Assembly (NCBI GenBank): GCA_037443885.1
Contig: JBBINN010000010.1
Coordinates: 1 to 28,269, forward strand
DNA from: SG8-30 sp037443885
GTDB lineage: Bacteria; Pseudomonadota; Gammaproteobacteria; Steroidobacterales; Steroidobacteraceae
DNA: 28,269 nt
Direction of reading: 5' to 3'
A program made the position numbers and the translations under genes. The notes below the pieces were generated by a model. It saw nothing but the letters and a program-made list of their open reading frames with translations, was not told the origin of the DNA and made no database searches. Shown piece after piece: positions 1-7,488 of this stretch (the first letter of the stretch is position 1; each line of letters begins with the position of its first letter).

Positions 1-404
1 GGCTCGGGCGCGAACACCGGCGGGTCGAGCAGGACGGTGTACTCGCGCAGCAGGCGGCCGCGCGGCCAGTTGACTTCCACCAGCAAGGTGACGAAGGGTT
101 CGGCGATGGGCGCGCTCGAGGACACGAGCAGGACGCTGCGGCCGTCACGGCCGCGGCCCACGCTGAAACGGATCGAATCGAGGAAGGCGGGGCGGTCGAG
201 GCCGTAGCGCTGGAACAGGTCGCGCGAGGCCAGCTGGGCAGACAGGCTCCCAAGCTCGTCCGCAGTCGGGGCCACGAGGTCGATTTCAGCCGATAGGGGT
301 TCATTCAGCGCTGAATTGAGGCGGATGTCGCCCAGTCCCAGCGCCCAAGCAGCCTGCGGCACAAGCAGCAGCGCCGACATGGCGGCGCGCAATTTCCAGC
401 TCAT
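1..404 (-). CDS. fimV: FimV-type pilus assembly protein, N-terminal part (partial at window edge)
   Basis: FimV proteins are large inner-membrane, peptidoglycan-binding polar proteins needed for type IV pilus assembly and twitching. Only the first 134 codons are visible; the frame runs off the left edge without a stop. Residues 1-21 form a signal peptide ending in AWA. The mature part begins LGLGDIRLNSALNEPL, which is the hallmark of the FimV N-terminal domain, and later carries VEVNWPRGRLLREYTVLLD, also typical. The LysM and coiled-coil regions would lie outside the window. The ATG at 404 is preceded by GGGAG about 5 bases upstream, supporting this start. It is transcribed in the same direction as the MFS gene but 135 bases away, with its own putative promoter and a CRP-like palindrome in between. 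The family call is firm; the pilus role is from family knowledge. Confidence 0.9.
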   Translation of the reverse strand, partial: MSWKLRAAMSALLLVPQAAWALGLGDIRLNSALNEPLSAEIDLVAPTADELGSLSAQLASRDLFQRYGLDRPAFLDSIRFSVGRGRDGRSVLLVSSSAPIAEPFVTLLVEVNWPRGRLLREYTVLLDPPVFAPE

Positions 405-464
405 CTTGACTCCCAGGCGGCCGTCCCCGTTGCCCGAAGCATCGGCTCCGGCGGCCGAAACCGG

Positions 465-480
465 TGTGAAATCAATCACA
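465..480. promoter_or_regulatory. Perfect TGTGA-N6-TCACA palindrome, candidate CRP/Vfr site
   Basis: The 16 bases TGTGAAATCAATCACA match both half-sites of the CRP/Vfr consensus exactly. The site lies 61 bases upstream of the fimV start. Relative to the proposed fimV promoter at 498-525 its centre falls just downstream of the predicted transcription start (about +18), which would suit repression; activation would need another promoter closer to fimV that I do not see clearly. Confidence 0.5.
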
Positions 481-497
481 AGTCGCGGATCCGTCGA

Positions 498-525
498 ACT
501 ATAGCTTACACGCCCGATTTACCAA
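498..525 (-). promoter_or_regulatory. Putative sigma-70 promoter for fimV
   Basis: On the minus strand TTGGTA (525-520, 4 of 6 to TTGACA) is followed after 16 bases by TATAGT (503-498, 5 of 6 to TATAAT). The predicted start near 491 gives an 87-base leader to fimV. It lies between the MFS stop and fimV in an otherwise AT-enriched stretch. Confidence 0.5.
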
Positions 526-539
526 AATCTGGACGCCGG

Positions 540-1727
540 TCACGCTCTGGGGCCGGTCAACGCTGTCTGGATTGCTGCGCTGGACCCCGTGGGCAGGCCG
601 CGCAGGCCAAGCAGCGCCACCAGGGTCGCCAGTGCCGCGACGGCGGCCGCAACGAAAAAAGCCATGGACGGCCCGACGTGCTCCCAGGTCCAGCCGGCGA
701 CCAGCGCCCCCACCATGCCGCCGAGACCGAAGCCGATGCTCCCGTGCAGCGCCTGCGCCCTTGCTGCCGCCCCGGCCGGGAACAGCCGCCGGGCCACCTC
801 GACTGCACAGAGATGAAAGAGTCCGAAGCTCGCCATGTGACCGGCCTGGGCAAACAGCATCACGGCCAGCTGCCCTGGAAACGCGGCGATGAGCAACCAG
901 CGGACCGTGGTCGCCGCGACGGCCGTCACCACGAGGCCCTGCAGGCTGAAGCGCGCCAGCAGCTGCCGGCCGAGCAGGAACACGGCGATCTCGGCGGCCA
1001 CCGCCCAGGCCCACAGCAGCCCGATGGCCAGGCGCGAGTAGCCGTGCTGCGCGAGGTACAGGGACAGGAAGCTGTAGTACGCACCGTGGCTCAGCAGCAT
1101 CAGGAACGACACCAGCAGGAACGCGAGCACGCGCCGGTCCCGCAGTGCCGGGCCGAGCGGCGTTACATCGCGGCGATGGCCGCTGCCGGCGCCGGAGCCA
1201 AGGCCCGCCAGCGCGAGCCAGGTACAGCCGATGAGCGCGGCGAGCAGCCACGGCATCGCCATGACCCGCTCCCCGTCGAGCACGCCGCCGGCCGCGGCAG
1301 AAGTCGCGATGAACCCCACCGAGCCCCAGAGCCGCAGCGAGCCGTAGCGCCCCGACTCGGCGCCGAGCGCCTCCAGCACGTGCGCGTCGTAGACGGATAC
1401 GATCCCGTTCCACAGCGCGCTGTACAGCGCCAGCACGAGGGCGACCGCGAGCAGCGATTCGAGCCAGGGGAAGGCGAGCGCGCAGGCGAGGCAGACGGCC
1501 GCGGCCATGCGCAGCAGCGCCAGCGGCCGCCCGGAGGTGTCGGACCAGTGCGCGTAGGCCGGCGCGCCGACGATGCGCAGCGCCGCGAAAACGCCCATCA
1601 GGATGCCGATCTGCAGCGCGTCGAAGCCGCGCGCATCCAGGTAGACCGGCCAGTAGGGGACGAACAGGCCGAGCGCGGCGAAGTACCAGAAGAACCCGGC
1701 CGCGAGCCTTGCGCGGGATGCGGCCAA
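540..1727 (-). CDS. MFS transporter, MFS_1-like (HcaT/nucleoside-permease type)
   Basis: A 395-residue polytopic membrane protein with about twelve hydrophobic segments spread over the whole length, starting at residues 9-27 (GFFWYFAALGLFVPYWPVYL). The short N-terminus, the FWYF...PYWPVYL opening and the GRYGSLRLWGSVGFIATS stretch near residues 125-145 resemble the MFS_1-like group that includes HcaT and NupG-type permeases. Substrate cannot be told from sequence. The start is TTG at 1727, one base after the aroC stop (TGA C TTG), which suggests translational coupling; there is no in-frame ATG before the first membrane segment. A prmB-aroC-MFS order is also known from Pseudomonas. Family call good; function as a metabolite permease is inference. 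Confidence 0.85.
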   Translation of the reverse strand: MAASRARLAAGFFWYFAALGLFVPYWPVYLDARGFDALQIGILMGVFAALRIVGAPAYAHWSDTSGRPLALLRMAAAVCLACALAFPWLESLLAVALVLALYSALWNGIVSVYDAHVLEALGAESGRYGSLRLWGSVGFIATSAAAGGVLDGERVMAMPWLLAALIGCTWLALAGLGSGAGSGHRRDVTPLGPALRDRRVLAFLLVSFLMLLSHGAYYSFLSLYLAQHGYSRLAIGLLWAWAVAAEIAVFLLGRQLLARFSLQGLVVTAVAATTVRWLLIAAFPGQLAVMLFAQAGHMASFGLFHLCAVEVARRLFPAGAAARAQALHGSIGFGLGGMVGALVAGWTWEHVGPSMAFFVAAAVAALATLVALLGLRGLPTGSSAAIQTALTGPRA

Positions 1728-1728
1728 G

Positions 1729-2826
1729 TCAGCGCGGGCGCGTAATGTCCGGCGTGGGCGAGGTCACGCCGGCGCACTGCGCGCGGTGGCGCAAGACGTG
1801 ATCCATCAGGACGAGCAGCACCATCGCCTCGACGATCGGGACGGCGCGCAGGCCGACGCAGGGATCGTGGCGGCCGGTGGTGACGACCTCGACCGGGTTG
1901 CCGGCCACGTCGATGGTCCAGCCGGGCACCTGGATGCTGGAGGTGGGCTTGAGCGAGACGTGCACGACCAGATCCTGCCCGGTGGTAATGCCGCCGAGCG
2001 TGCCGCCCGCGTGGTTCGAGCGGAAGCCGCCGGGCGTCAGCTCGTCGCGGTGCTCGCTGCCGAGCTGCGCCGCCACCGCCACGCCGTCGCCGATCTCCAC
2101 CGCCTTCGCGGCGTTGATCCCCATCAGCGCGTGCGCGAGGTCCGCGTCGATCCGGTCGAACATCGGCTCGCCGAGCCCCACTGGCACGTTGCGCGCCACG
2201 GCGGTGACGCGGGCGCCGACCGAGTCGCCCTTGCGGCGCAGCTCCCACATGCAGGCCTCGAGCTCCTCGAGGCGCGCCGGGTCGGGGCTGAAGAATGGGT
2301 TGCCGTCGGCGGCGTCCGGATCCACCGGCGACAGGTCGAGCGGGCCCATCTTCGACAGCCAGCCGCGCACTGCGATGCCGAATTGCTCGCGCAGGTACTT
2401 GCGGGCGATGGCCGCGGCAGCGACGGTCGCCACGGTGATGCGCGCCGAGGAGCGCCCGCCGCCGCGGTAGTCGCGGAAGCCGTACTTCTGCTGGTGGGTG
2501 TAGTCGGCGTGTCCCGGCCGGAAGCGGTCCTTGATCCGGTCGTAGTCGCGCGAGCGCTGGTCGGTGTTCTCGATCACGAGGCCGATCGCGGCGCCGGTCG
2601 TCCGGCCCTCGAAGACGCCGGACAGCAGCCGCACGCGGTCCTCCTCGCGGCGCTGGCTGGTGAAGTGCGAGGTGCCCGTGCGGCGGCGGTCCACGTCCGC
2701 CTGCAGCTCGGTCTCCGAGATCTCGAGCCCCGGCGGGCAGCCGTCCACGATCGCGCCGAGCGCGGGCCCGTGACTCTCGCCGAAGGTGGTGACGGTGAAC
2801 AGCGTTCCGAAGGTGTTGCCTGACAC
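1729..2826 (-). CDS. aroC: Chorismate synthase
   Basis: Converts 5-enolpyruvylshikimate 3-phosphate to chorismate, the last common step to aromatic amino acids, folate and quinones, using reduced FMN. At 365 residues it has the usual length. It opens VSGNTFGTLFTVTTFGESHG, then has FRPGHADYTHQQKYGFRDY, GGGRSSAR, SNHAGGTLGGI and GRHDPCVGLRAVP, all family signatures with the catalytic histidines kept. The GTG start at 2826 is set by alignment to the family N-terminus and an AGGA about 8 bases upstream, inside the prmB tail. Oddities: the usual SARETAxRVAAGA is replaced by SARITVATVAAAA, and the usual TSRxT region reads TSHFT, so residues normally conserved around the FMN/substrate pocket are changed. 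The gene lies between prmB (8-base gap) and the MFS gene (1-base gap). Confidence 0.95.
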   Translation of the reverse strand: MSGNTFGTLFTVTTFGESHGPALGAIVDGCPPGLEISETELQADVDRRRTGTSHFTSQRREEDRVRLLSGVFEGRTTGAAIGLVIENTDQRSRDYDRIKDRFRPGHADYTHQQKYGFRDYRGGGRSSARITVATVAAAAIARKYLREQFGIAVRGWLSKMGPLDLSPVDPDAADGNPFFSPDPARLEELEACMWELRRKGDSVGARVTAVARNVPVGLGEPMFDRIDADLAHALMGINAAKAVEIGDGVAVAAQLGSEHRDELTPGGFRSNHAGGTLGGITTGQDLVVHVSLKPTSSIQVPGWTIDVAGNPVEVVTTGRHDPCVGLRAVPIVEAMVLLVLMDHVLRHRAQCAGVTSPTPDITRPR

Positions 2827-2834
2827 GGGGATTC

Positions 2835-3758
2835 CTATTGGGGGCGCGCCGCGAGGCGCAGCGCGCTGCGGTGCGACCTGACCTGTCCGGCGGTGAGCAG
2901 CAGCACACCGCCCCCGCCGCGCTCGAACTCGACCCACGTGAACGGCACGCTCGGCCAGCGGCGCTCGACCGCGGGCTGCGAGTCGCCGACCTCGACCACG
3001 AGTATCCCGTCGCCGGCGAGGTGCCGGGCGGCGCCGTCCAGGATGCGCGCCACCACGTCGAGGCCGTCGCGTCCCGCGGCGAGGCCGACTCGCGGCTCGC
3101 GACGGTACTCCACGGGCAGCTGGTCCACCTCGGGCGCGGGCACGTAGGGCGGATTGCTCACGATGATATCGTAGCGCGCGTCGCCGAGGCCGCCGTAGAC
3201 GTTCGACAGCACGGGCCGAACCCGGTGCTCGAGGCGGTGGCGGCGGATGTTGCGCGCCGCCACCGCGAGCGCGCGATGCGACAGGTCCGCCGCATCCACC
3301 TGCGCCGCCGGAAAGGCCTGCGCGCAGGCGATGGCGATGCAGCCCGAGCCGGTGCCGATGTCCACCACCCGACGCACCGCCTCGGGCCGCACCCAGGGCT
3401 CGAAGCGCCGCTCGCACAGCTCGGCAATCGGCGAGCGCGGCACCAGCACGTCGGGCGTCACCTCGATCTCGAGGCCGGCGAACCAGGTCACGCCGGTCAG
3501 GTAGGGGAACGGCACTCGCTCGCGGATGCGCCGTTCGACGAGCCGCCGCGCGCGCGCGAGCCCTGCGGCGTCCACGGCCCAGCCGTAGGCCTCCGGCGCC
3601 GCGGCATGCGGAATGCACAGCGCGTGGAACACCAGCGCCGCGGCCTCGTCCAGCGGGTTGTCGGTGCCATGGCCGTATGCGAGCGGCGCCGCGGCGAGGC
3701 GCACCGCAGCCTCCTCGACCACCTCGCAAACGTGCGTCGGTTCCCGGTCCCGTGCCAC
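2835..3758 (-). CDS. prmB: Ribosomal protein L3 N5-glutamine methyltransferase
   Basis: SAM-dependent class I methyltransferase of the HemK/PrmC family. The SAM-binding motif I is VVDIGTGSGCIAIA (about residues 130-143) and the substrate glutamine motif NPPY is near residue 204 (IIVSNPPYVP). The long N-terminal helical region with NPLDEAAALVFHAL and the FAGLEIEVTPDVLVPRSPIAELCE block are of the PrmB type rather than PrmC (which pairs with prfA). Length is 307 residues, as expected. The start is GTG at 3758 with AAGGGAAG a few bases upstream; no better ATG exists. It heads the prmB-aroC-MFS cluster and is divergent from the SCO1 gene. PrmB methylates Gln150 of L3 in E. coli; the same role is assumed. 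Confidence 0.93.
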   Translation of the reverse strand: MARDREPTHVCEVVEEAAVRLAAAPLAYGHGTDNPLDEAAALVFHALCIPHAAAPEAYGWAVDAAGLARARRLVERRIRERVPFPYLTGVTWFAGLEIEVTPDVLVPRSPIAELCERRFEPWVRPEAVRRVVDIGTGSGCIAIACAQAFPAAQVDAADLSHRALAVAARNIRRHRLEHRVRPVLSNVYGGLGDARYDIIVSNPPYVPAPEVDQLPVEYRREPRVGLAAGRDGLDVVARILDGAARHLAGDGILVVEVGDSQPAVERRWPSVPFTWVEFERGGGGVLLLTAGQVRSHRSALRLAARPQ

Positions 3759-3797
3759 CCGCCACTTCCCTTCGAAGGCCGCGGACGCGGCAGCGCG

Positions 3798-3828
3798 ATT
3801 CTAGCGGCTGTGCCGGCGCCGCTGTCGG
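3798..3828 (-). promoter_or_regulatory. Putative promoter for prmB-aroC-MFS
   Basis: On the minus strand CCGACA (3828-3823) and TAGAAT (3803-3798, 5 of 6 to TATAAT) are separated by 19 bases. The predicted start near 3791 gives a 33-base leader containing the prmB ribosome-binding site. The spacer is longer than ideal, so the -10 is the main evidence. Confidence 0.35.
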
Positions 3829-3833
3829 GCCTG

Positions 3834-3842
3834 TGGGATAAT
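3834..3842 (+). promoter_or_regulatory. Extended -10 promoter for the SCO1 gene, possibly leaderless
   Basis: TGGGATAAT matches the extended -10 pattern TGnTATAAT at eight of nine positions. The hexamer ends six bases before the ATG at 3849, so transcription would start at or next to the A of the start codon. No good -35 is visible. Confidence 0.45.
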
Positions 3843-3848
3843 CAGCTG

Positions 3849-4487
3849 ATGCCACGTCACTTCCAGATTCTGCTCGTCGCGGCGGTCGCGGCGGCCGGCC
3901 TCGCCGCCGGCTACCTCGTCGGCCGCGGACCGGCCGAGGCGCCCCTTCCGCAACTCGAGAGCGCAACGCTGTTCGTCACCCCGCGCCCGCTGCCGCCCTT
4001 CTCGCTCACCGACCAGGACGGCGCGGCGTTCGGCAGGACGGCACTGGAGGGACGCTGGAGCATCCTGTTCTTCGGCTTCACCCACTGCCCCGACGTCTGC
4101 CCGTCCACGCTCGCCACGCTGGCCGCGGCCCGCCGCGAGCTGGCCGACCTGCCCGAGGCGGCACAGCCGCGGGTCGTGCTGGTCACGGTCGATCCCGAGC
4201 GGGACACGGCCGAGAAACTCAAGGCCTACGTCGCCTTCTTCGATCCGGCCTTCGCCGGCGTGACCGGCGCGCCCGAAGCCATCGCCGCGCTGACGGCGCA
4301 GATGGGCGTGGCCGTGCGCCATGGCGCGCGTGACGAGTTCGGCAACTACACCGTAGACCACACCGCCGCGCTGTTCCTGGTGGACCCGGACGGCGCGCTG
4401 GTCGGCATCTTCAGCACCCCGCACACGCCCGACGGGATCGCGCACGACTACCGCCGCATCCTGCAGGCGAAGGGGGTGGCATCGTGA
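3849..4487 (+). CDS. SCO1/SenC family copper-binding protein
   Basis: A membrane-anchored thioredoxin-fold protein of 212 residues. Residues 6-24 form an uncleaved N-terminal membrane anchor. The copper site is present: C80 and C84 in FTHCPDVCPSTL and H171 in VDHTAALFLVDPDG. SCO1/SenC proteins deliver copper to the CuA centre of cytochrome c oxidase and may act in redox defence; the domain faces the periplasm. The reading frame is open far upstream (to 2838) but that part is antisense to prmB; the ATG at 3849 directly precedes the membrane anchor and fits the family N-terminus. The stop overlaps the psd start by four bases (GTGA), so the genes are probably cotranscribed. No oxidase gene lies in the window. 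Confidence 0.93.
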   Translation: MPRHFQILLVAAVAAAGLAAGYLVGRGPAEAPLPQLESATLFVTPRPLPPFSLTDQDGAAFGRTALEGRWSILFFGFTHCPDVCPSTLATLAAARRELADLPEAAQPRVVLVTVDPERDTAEKLKAYVAFFDPAFAGVTGAPEAIAALTAQMGVAVRHGARDEFGNYTVDHTAALFLVDPDGALVGIFSTPHTPDGIAHDYRRILQAKGVAS

Positions 4488-5347
4488 GATCCACCGGCGA
4501 CCGCCTGTTCGTCGGCCTGCAGCACCTGCTGCCGCAGCTCGCGCTGTCGCGCGGCATGCACGCCCTCGCCCGCCTGCGGGTTGCGCCGCTCAAGAACCTC
4601 TTCATCGGTGCCTTCCTGCGCCACTACCCGGTCAACATGGCCGAGGCCGAGCGTCCCGATCCGCAGGCATACGTGTCCTTCAACGACTTCTTCACGCGCG
4701 CCCTCAAACCGGATGCCCGCCCGGTGGACCGCGCCGCCGACGCGGTCGCCTGCCCGGTCGACGGGGCAGTCAGCCAGGCGGGCGACATCCGCGGCGACCG
4801 CCTGCTGCAGGCCAAGGGCATCGACTACACCGCCGCCGCACTGCTCGGCGGAGACGAGGCGCTGGCCCGGGAATTCGAGGGCGGTTCGTTCGCCACCATC
4901 TACCTCGCGCCCTTCAACTACCACCGCATCCACATGCCACTCGCCGGGACGCTGCGTCGCGCGCGCTACGTGGGCGGCGACCTGTTCAGCGTCAACGCAG
5001 CGACCGCCGCCGGAGTGCCCGGGCTGTTCACACGCAACGAGCGCATCGCCTGCGTCTTCGACACGGCCGCCGGCCCGATGGCGGTCGTGCTGGTCGGCGC
5101 GCTGTTCGTCGGCAGCATGTCCCTGTCCTTCGCGGGCGAGGTCACCGCGGAGCGCACCCGCACGCTGCGCGACCTGCCCGTCACCGATCCGATCGTGGCG
5201 CTGGACAAGGGCGCCGAACTCGGCCGTTTCAACATGGGCTCGACGGTGATCGTCATGTTCGCGCGCGGCCGCGTGCAGCTCGCGCCGGACCTGCTGCCGG
5301 GCTCGGCGGTAAGCTTCGGTCAACGGCTGGCCACGGTCGCGCCGTGA
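4484..5347 (+). CDS. psd: Phosphatidylserine decarboxylase proenzyme
   Basis: Makes phosphatidylethanolamine from phosphatidylserine at the inner membrane. The 287-residue proenzyme cleaves itself at the GST motif to form the pyruvoyl group; here it is FNMGSTVIV with the serine at residue 253. The usual motif is LGST, so Met replaces Leu, a mild change. The charge-relay partners are visible as D93 in PVDGAV and H147/H150 in FNYHRIHMPL. VSFNDFFTRALKPDARP and KGIDYTAAALLGG are typical of the short Psd form of gammaproteobacteria. GTG start at 4484 overlaps the SCO1 stop, and its own TGA overlaps the epmA GTG. psd next to epmA is also the arrangement in E. coli. Confidence 0.96.
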   Translation: MRSTGDRLFVGLQHLLPQLALSRGMHALARLRVAPLKNLFIGAFLRHYPVNMAEAERPDPQAYVSFNDFFTRALKPDARPVDRAADAVACPVDGAVSQAGDIRGDRLLQAKGIDYTAAALLGGDEALAREFEGGSFATIYLAPFNYHRIHMPLAGTLRRARYVGGDLFSVNAATAAGVPGLFTRNERIACVFDTAAGPMAVVLVGALFVGSMSLSFAGEVTAERTRTLRDLPVTDPIVALDKGAELGRFNMGSTVIVMFARGRVQLAPDLLPGSAVSFGQRLATVAP

Positions 5348-6303
5348 GCGCCGACTGGCGCCCCACCGCGCCGCACGGCGTGCTGCGCGCGCGCGCGGCG
5401 ATGCTGGCCCGGATCCGCGCGCACTTCGCCGCGACCGGCGTGCTGGAGGTCGAGACGCCGACGCTCTCGCGTGCGGCCGTGACGGACGTCCACCTCGCCT
5501 CGGTGCCGGCGGAGGTCGCTGGACTCGGGCGCATGTACCTGCACACCTCGCCCGAATTCGCGATGAAGCGCCTGCTCGCGGCCGGCATCGGCGACTGCTA
5601 CCAGGTCTGCCGTGTCTACCGCGACGGCGAGTCCGGGCGCTGGCACAACCCGGAATTCACGATGGTGGAGTGGTACCGGGTCGGCCTCGGCGCCGAAGCG
5701 CTGATGGACGACGTCGAGGCGCTCGTGCGTGCGGCGCTCGCGCCGCACCGCGAGCTCGCGCCGTTCGAGCGCGTCACCTACCGCGACGCCCTGCGCCGCC
5801 ACGGCGGCGTGGACCCGCTCGCGGCACCGCTGGAGGCCATCACCGCGGCGCTCGCGCGCCACGGCGTCGAGGCGCCTCCGGCGCAGCGCGACGAGTTGCT
5901 GGACCTGCTGGTCTCGGCCGTGGGCGGCCCGGCGCTCGGCCAGGCCACAGCCACCTTCGTCTGCGACTATCCTGCCTCGCAGGCGGCGCTGGCCTGCCTT
6001 AAGCCCTCCGATCCCGCGGTGGCGGAACGCTTCGAGCTCTACCTCGACGGCGTCGAGCTCGCGAACGGCTTCCACGAGCTGGCCGACGCGCGCGAGCAGC
6101 GCGTACGTTTCGAGGCGGACCTAGCCGAGCGCGCGCGACGCGGCCTGCCATCCCCAGCGGTGGACGAGCGCTTCCTGGCCGCGCTCGCCGCCGGGATCCC
6201 GGACTGCTCGGGGGTGGCGCTGGGCTTCGACCGGCTGGTCATGGCTGCACTGGGCCTGGAGTCGCTGGCCGTTGCGATGGCGTTTCCCGTCGAGCGCGCC
6301 TGA
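5344..6303 (+). CDS. epmA: EF-P Lys34 (R)-beta-lysine ligase
   Basis: A class II aminoacyl-tRNA-synthetase-like protein of 319 residues without an anticodon-binding domain, as for EpmA (GenX/PoxA/YjeA). It activates (R)-beta-lysine and transfers it to Lys34 of EF-P instead of tRNA. Motif 2 is seen in CRVYRDGESGRWHNPEFTM followed by VEWYR, and motif 3 in GVALGFDRLVMAALGL near the C-terminus. The ELANGFHELADAREQ stretch is also characteristic. GTG at 5344 overlaps the psd stop by four bases and gives an N-terminus matching the family (DWRPTAPHGVLRARAAMLARIR). Its partners EF-P and EpmB are encoded within 2 kb, supporting the assignment; the hydroxylase EpmC is not in the window. Confidence 0.96.
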   Translation: MSADWRPTAPHGVLRARAAMLARIRAHFAATGVLEVETPTLSRAAVTDVHLASVPAEVAGLGRMYLHTSPEFAMKRLLAAGIGDCYQVCRVYRDGESGRWHNPEFTMVEWYRVGLGAEALMDDVEALVRAALAPHRELAPFERVTYRDALRRHGGVDPLAAPLEAITAALARHGVEAPPAQRDELLDLLVSAVGGPALGQATATFVCDYPASQAALACLKPSDPAVAERFELYLDGVELANGFHELADAREQRVRFEADLAERARRGLPSPAVDERFLAALAAGIPDCSGVALGFDRLVMAALGLESLAVAMAFPVERA

Positions 6304-6313
6304 GGAGGAGCAC

Positions 6314-6835
6314 ATGAGCTTCACGGCACCCGATACCACGGGCCACGAGCCGGCCGCGCTGTACGACACGCTCGTGACACAGGCCGCCGGCCTGCTGGCC
6401 GGCGAGCGGGATCCCTGGGCCAACGCGGCCAACGTCGCCGCGCTGGTATTCGCGCTGCTGCCGGGCCTCAACTGGGCCGGCTTCTATTTCCTGCGCGGCG
6501 GAGAGCTGGTGGTGGGGCCGTTCCAGGGCAAGCCGGCCTGCGTACGCATTGCGCTCGGCCGCGGCGTCTGCGGCACCGCGGCCGCCGCGCGGCGCACCGT
6601 CGTGGTCCGGGACGTCCACGCCTTTCCCGGCCACATCGCCTGCGACGCGGCGTCGAACTCGGAGATCGTGGTGCCCATCGTCGACGGCGGGCGGCTCGTG
6701 GGCGTGCTCGACCTCGACAGCCCTCGGACCGGCCGCTTCGGCGACGTGGATGCCCGTGGGCTGGAGCGTCTCGCCCGACTGCTGGCGGCGGGCTGCGACT
6801 GGGCGCAGGCCGGGATCGACGGCTACGGGCGCTGA
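6314..6835 (+). CDS. msrC: Free methionine-(R)-sulfoxide reductase, GAF domain
   Basis: A 173-residue single GAF-domain protein that reduces free L-methionine-(R)-sulfoxide in the cytoplasm, using thioredoxin. The three cysteines of the family are all present with the expected spacing: C76 in GKPACVRI, C86 in GRGVCGTAAA and C110 in GHIACDAASNSEIVVP (C84, C94 and C118 in E. coli). The ATG at 6314 has GAGGAG about 6 bases upstream, which excludes the longer upstream frame start. It follows epmA by 10 bases on the same strand and is probably the last gene of the SCO1-psd-epmA-msrC run; efp converges on it from the other side. A repair role fits the redox genes elsewhere in the window. Confidence 0.94.
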   Translation: MSFTAPDTTGHEPAALYDTLVTQAAGLLAGERDPWANAANVAALVFALLPGLNWAGFYFLRGGELVVGPFQGKPACVRIALGRGVCGTAAAARRTVVVRDVHAFPGHIACDAASNSEIVVPIVDGGRLVGVLDLDSPRTGRFGDVDARGLERLARLLAAGCDWAQAGIDGYGR

Positions 6836-6878
6836 GCCACGGCGACCGGCGCCCCGTTGCGGAGCGCAGGCGCGGCGA

Positions 6879-7430
6879 TTACTTGGCGCGGGCGATGTAA
6901 GCGGCGCTGCGCGTGTCCACCCGGATGACCTCGCCCTCGTTGATGAACAGCGGCACCTTCACGATCGCGCCGGTCTCGAGCTTGGCGGGCTTCGTGCCGC
7001 CGGTGACCGTGTCGCCCTTCATGCCGGGGTCGGTCTCGATGACCTTCAGCTCGACGTGCGCCGGCGGCGCAACCGACAGCGGCTGGCCGTTCCACAGCGT
7101 CACGATGCAGGTGAGGCCGGGCTTGAGCCACTGCGCGGAGTCGCCGACGGCCGCCTTGCCGGCGGTGTGCTGCTCGTAGGTCTCGGCCTGCATGAAGTGG
7201 TAGAAATCGCCCTCGTTATACGAGAACTCCACGTCCGCGCCCTCGACGGTGTCGCCCGACTTGAACGTGCGCTCGATGGTCCGGCCAGTCTTGAGGTTGC
7301 GGACCTTCACGCGATTGAAGGCCTGGCCCTTGCCCGGCTTGACGAACTCGTTCTCGACGATGACGTAGGGATCGCTATCGAGCAGGATCTTGAGGCCGGA
7401 CTTGAACTCGTTGGTGCTGTAGGTCGACAT
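6879..7430 (-). CDS. efp: Translation elongation factor P
   Basis: EF-P binds the ribosome between P and E sites and relieves stalling at polyproline stretches. The 183-residue protein has the three-domain EF-P sequence: FVKPGKGQAFNRVKVRN holds Lys34 at the tip of domain I, the site modified with beta-lysine by EpmA; TLWNGQPLSVAPPAHVEL and the C-terminal IVKVPLFINEGEVIRVDTR are standard. PGKGQ (rather than the PGRGQ of rhamnosylated EF-P) agrees with the EpmA/EpmB genes nearby. The ATG at 7430 has GCGGAAG just upstream; the longer frame up to 7670 is antisense to epmB. The gene is divergent from epmB across 58 bases and convergent with msrC. Confidence 0.97.
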   Translation of the reverse strand: MSTYSTNEFKSGLKILLDSDPYVIVENEFVKPGKGQAFNRVKVRNLKTGRTIERTFKSGDTVEGADVEFSYNEGDFYHFMQAETYEQHTAGKAAVGDSAQWLKPGLTCIVTLWNGQPLSVAPPAHVELKVIETDPGMKGDTVTGGTKPAKLETGAIVKVPLFINEGEVIRVDTRSAAYIARAK

Positions 7431-7488
7431 TGCTTCCGCCGTGATTGGCCGCAAAATGGCGGCCTTAAGGTACTGAAAACAGCCGACT

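Noticed and set aside
2838..3848. Upstream extension of the SCO1 reading frame
   Set aside because: It is antisense to prmB; the family N-terminus and membrane anchor begin at the ATG at 3849.
2827..3966. Upstream extension of the aroC reading frame
   Set aside because: It overlaps prmB in another frame and is Arg/Ala-rich without homology; aroC begins at GTG 2826.
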